From Phycisphaeraceae bacterium (lineage in GTDB: Bacteria > Planctomycetota > Phycisphaerae > Phycisphaerales > UBA1924), in assembly GCA_020639235.1 (NCBI GenBank), contig JACKHC010000001.1, forward strand, positions 2,170,001-2,234,000: DNA of 64,000 bases, in the 5' to 3' direction. Below the pieces are notes generated by a model. It made no database searches and was not told where the DNA came from. It was given only the letters and a program-made list of their open reading frames with translations. The position numbers and the translations under genes are program-made. Shown piece after piece: positions 61,825-64,000 of the stretch. Position 1 is the first letter of the stretch. Each line of letters opens with the position of its first letter.

Positions 61825-62595
61825 CTACGACGTCCGTGTGATGGCGATGACTGCGACGGCGATCGCGGACACGCCGATCGCCATAGCAGCGCAGACGCCT
61901 ACGATGATCCACGCGCGTGTTGATGCGATGCGCCTCTCGAGCTGCTCCTGACGGGTGGTGTCGCGGGCGGACATCTCGGCGAGCAATCGGGTCGACTCAC
62001 TGCCTGCGCGTGCCATATCGCTCATGGTCTGGCGGAACTCCGCGAGGCGCGTGACGAGTTCGGTCTGGCCGCTCGCGGACGTTCGGAGATGGCCTGTGAT
62101 CTCTTCGAGCGACTTGCCCGACTCCGATGCATGCATTTCGGCGCGACGCGAAGAGACCTCGACCGACCCCGTAATCCGGGTTGCGGCGTCATCGACGCGA
62201 TCTCCCATGCGTTCGGCGAGGCGCTCGATGGCGGGCACGACAAGGTCGAGCGCTTCGGCCGCACGCACGATTCGGTCGGCACGCTCGGCCTCGCGGTCCA
62301 GATGCGAGTCGAACTTGCGGATGAGATCGGTGAGCTCCTGGTGGTTCCGTTGCAACTCGTCGAACCACTCCTGCTTGGTGCGGCGGGTCAAGGGGCGGGC
62401 GAGGTTGACTTGGCGCGTGGTGACGACCGACGCGTCAGCGAGCTCTTCGAGGGCTTCCAATGGATGCTCTTCGACTATTTCTGCGTCGTGCGCGTCGTCA
62501 AAGCCGGGCGGCGAGGCCTGGTCCGGGGCTTCGGGGTTCGCCGGGGCCCCGGGGTGACGCGAAAAGATCGAGCCGAGGCGCGTGAGAAGTCCCAT
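61825..62595 (-). CDS. Coiled-coil protein with C-terminal membrane anchor
   Basis: A 256-residue protein from ATG 62595 (GGAGG nine bases upstream); the frame continues 21 codons further without coding character. After a Pro-rich start (HPGAPANPEAPDQASPP) it is largely helical from about 70 to 220, with heptad character (LDREAERADRIVRAAEALDL), and ends with one strongly hydrophobic helix (about 228-250, AWIIVGVCAAMAIGVSAIAV) and a short RTS tail, i.e. a tail-anchored topology. No enzyme motif is seen. It is convergent with glutamine synthetase (3-base gap) and divergent from the BtuF-like gene. It recalls scaffold-type coiled-coil proteins; function unknown. Confidence 0.75.
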   Translation of the reverse strand: MGLLTRLGSIFSRHPGAPANPEAPDQASPPGFDDAHDAEIVEEHPLEALEELADASVVTTRQVNLARPLTRRTKQEWFDELQRNHQELTDLIRKFDSHLDREAERADRIVRAAEALDLVVPAIERLAERMGDRVDDAATRITGSVEVSSRRAEMHASESGKSLEEITGHLRTSASGQTELVTRLAEFRQTMSDMARAGSESTRLLAEMSARDTTRQEQLERRIASTRAWIIVGVCAAMAIGVSAIAVAVIAITRTS

Positions 62596-62672
62596 CCGTT
62601 GCTTCCTCCAAATCGGGCCGGTTCCGTCCGGCCTGTGCGCTCGTTGCGACGACACCACCGTACCATGTCGTC

Positions 62673-63572
62673 ATGAACGTGCGACGCCGAGTTCGTGTAA
62701 TGCTGGTTGTGCTGTTCTCACTCAGTGCGCTGCCGGGTTGCCGGGACGCATCGCAGGCAGAGAGCGCACCAGACATACCGAATGGGGCCGGGCCCGCCCA
62801 GAGGATCGCGGTGCTCAGCCCCGCCATGGCGATCATCATCCGCGACCTCGGGCAAGGGGGCCGGATTGTCGCTCGCCACGGATGGGACATGGCCACCGAT
62901 GTCGAGATCCCCGTCGCGGGAGACCAGCGTGGCATCGACTACGAGGTCCTGCTCGGCACGGGCCCGGACCTGATTCTGTTGGAGTCCGGCGCCGAACCGG
63001 TGCCGACCCGACTCCGCGAACTCGCGAATCGGAATGAATGGCGGATCGTTCGTCTGCCCATGCTGACGCTCGCGGACATCAGGTCGGCTGTTCTCGAACT
63101 CGATCAACTGACGGCACCTGCCGCTCCGTCCGCCCGCGCCCTTGAGCTAGTCGAAGCGTTCGATGAGTCGCTTCGCCCACAACCGGGGGTCCCGTCTCAC
63201 GCCGGACGAGTTGTGATGCTTGTGTCGGCGGACCCACCGGGAGTGCTCGGGCCGGGGTCGTTTCATTATGAGATCGGCCATGCGATGGGGCTGGACATGG
63301 AGCCGCTGGATGGGGCGCCGTTCATCAACATGAGCGCCGAGGAACTGCGCGCCCTGAATCCCGACACGGTTGTGTTTATTGTGCCCGGCGCGGCCGACGA
63401 GCAATCGTCGACGATGCTCGAGCCTCTTGCCTCTCTGGGGATGCGCGCGGTTGAGCGTGGCGGGATCATCCTCGTCACGGATGCGGAGTCCCTCACGCCC
63501 AGCACAGCGATGATCCGGTTTGCTCAAGATCTTCGATCCCAGTTCGAGGCACTTCCCGTCCTTGGAGACTAG
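62673..63572 (+). CDS. BtuF-like periplasmic binding lipoprotein
   Basis: A 299-residue substrate-binding protein of the BtuF/FhuD/hemin type. The lipobox is ALPGC (Cys about residue 23), so it is probably a lipoprotein. Residues 40-155 and 180-295 form the two lobes: QRIAVLSPAMAIIIRDLGQG is the typical start, DYEVLLGTGPDLILLES follows, and SAEELRALNPDTVVF is the second-lobe hallmark. No ABC permease or ATPase gene lies beside it here. Given the B12 riboswitch operon 4.4 kb upstream, vitamin B12 is the likeliest ligand, but heme or siderophores are equally allowed by sequence. TACCAT lies six bases before the ATG, suggesting a leaderless transcript. Confidence 0.82.
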   Translation: MNVRRRVRVMLVVLFSLSALPGCRDASQAESAPDIPNGAGPAQRIAVLSPAMAIIIRDLGQGGRIVARHGWDMATDVEIPVAGDQRGIDYEVLLGTGPDLILLESGAEPVPTRLRELANRNEWRIVRLPMLTLADIRSAVLELDQLTAPAAPSARALELVEAFDESLRPQPGVPSHAGRVVMLVSADPPGVLGPGSFHYEIGHAMGLDMEPLDGAPFINMSAEELRALNPDTVVFIVPGAADEQSSTMLEPLASLGMRAVERGGIILVTDAESLTPSTAMIRFAQDLRSQFEALPVLGD

Positions 63573-64000
63573 TCGTCGATGTATTTGAGCAACGGTGCGA
63601 GGTGTTTCTCGTACCGCTTCCATCGCGCAACCGCTGAGGTGTACATGGGCTGGCGAACCTGCTGGGCGCTTGCGGTCGGGACAAAGCGCTCGGAGCGATG
63701 GAACTGCAGGCATCGCTCATCCCACGGCACGCCTATATGCTTCATGAGTCGCTTCGTGGCCGACTCCGAGTCCGTGACCAGGTTCTCGTAGGGCGACTCG
63801 AGGATCTGGCCCGGCAGAACCTTGTACCAGTGCTCCATGACCCGTTTATACGAGCGGTAATACCGCCCGATGTGCTCCAGATCATTGGAGAACCGGACGC
63901 TCTGCGCGAAGAAATCCTGCATGAAACACGACAATGCCGCGTCCCGCGGATCGCGCATGCAATGGACCAGCCTCGCCTTCGGGAACACTGACGCGAGCAA
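63569..64000 (-). CDS. TPR-type sulfotransferase, C-terminal part (5' end beyond window)
   Basis: The 143 residues visible are the C-terminal half of a sulfotransferase domain like those of the array at 1191-12454: MRDPRDAALSCFMQDF is the 3'-phosphate loop, followed by ESPYENLVTDSESATKRLMK and RQPMYTSAVARWKRYEKHL, all with direct counterparts in the array members. The gene begins outside the window, so whether it has TPRs and an intact PRSGTT loop is unknown. Its stop overlaps the convergent BtuF-like gene by four bases. It shows that the family extends beyond the main array. Confidence 0.88.
   Translation of the reverse strand: MLASVFPKARLVHCMRDPRDAALSCFMQDFFAQSVRFSNDLEHIGRYYRSYKRVMEHWYKVLPGQILESPYENLVTDSESATKRLMKHIGVPWDERCLQFHRSERFVPTASAQQVRQPMYTSAVARWKRYEKHLAPLLKYIDD

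Overview
The window is GC-rich, densely coded DNA that looks like a planctomycete chromosome, most likely class Phycisphaerae. The evidence is the mix of families: tandem TPR-sulfotransferases, dockerin-like C-termini with DxNxDLNxxLSNW-type EF-hands, a PEP-CTERM-like surface protein, an H-X9-DG pseudopilin, a type III glutamine synthetase, a tricorn-type protease, and KdsB (hence a Gram-negative-type outer membrane). This placement is inferred from family content, not from a marker gene; there is no rRNA or tRNA gene in view.

Layout. 1-1101: 3' part of a tricorn-like protease with a clear terminator. 1191-12454: six consecutive minus-strand TPR-sulfotransferase genes, one with a degenerate cofactor site; a seventh, partial copy lies at the right edge (63569-64000). 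12584-31502: mostly housekeeping genes (purC, mfd, coaC, rpoZ, dnaA, rpmA, hemW) mixed with small lineage-specific genes (GH10-like protein, HhH protein, DUF3553-like protein, pseudopilin, FHA protein, a 57-residue zinc ribbon). 31658-39389: purA and fumC flank a four-gene minus-strand signalling operon (membrane protein, histidine kinase, receiver-XRE regulator, TPR protein). 39792-49800: secreted and EF-hand proteins, kdsB, and def-fmt followed by an ImmA/M78-like gene. 49923-52756: a PepSY-like secreted protein, an OmpR-family regulator and its kinase, with an 11-bp-period direct repeat upstream that looks like an OmpR/PhoB-type operator. 52750-54618: ppk2 and a divergent, more AT-rich FRG-domain gene.

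The most interesting region is 54668-58282. A complete cobalamin riboswitch precedes four tightly packed genes joined by ATGA overlaps or a 3-base gap: a secreted PEP-CTERM-like protein, a second secreted surface protein, an H-X9-DG pseudopilin and a BFD-like [2Fe-2S] protein. None is a classical B12 biosynthesis or transport gene, so this is a candidate B12-repressed surface capture system. A BtuF-like lipoprotein lies about 4.4 kb further on (62673). Between them are a MazG-like protein, trpA and type III glutamine synthetase.

Start codons were moved from the longest open frame wherever a Shine-Dalgarno sequence, a signal peptide or an overlapping neighbour supported it. Several genes have a -10-like hexamer only 5-7 bases before the start codon, suggesting leaderless transcripts.
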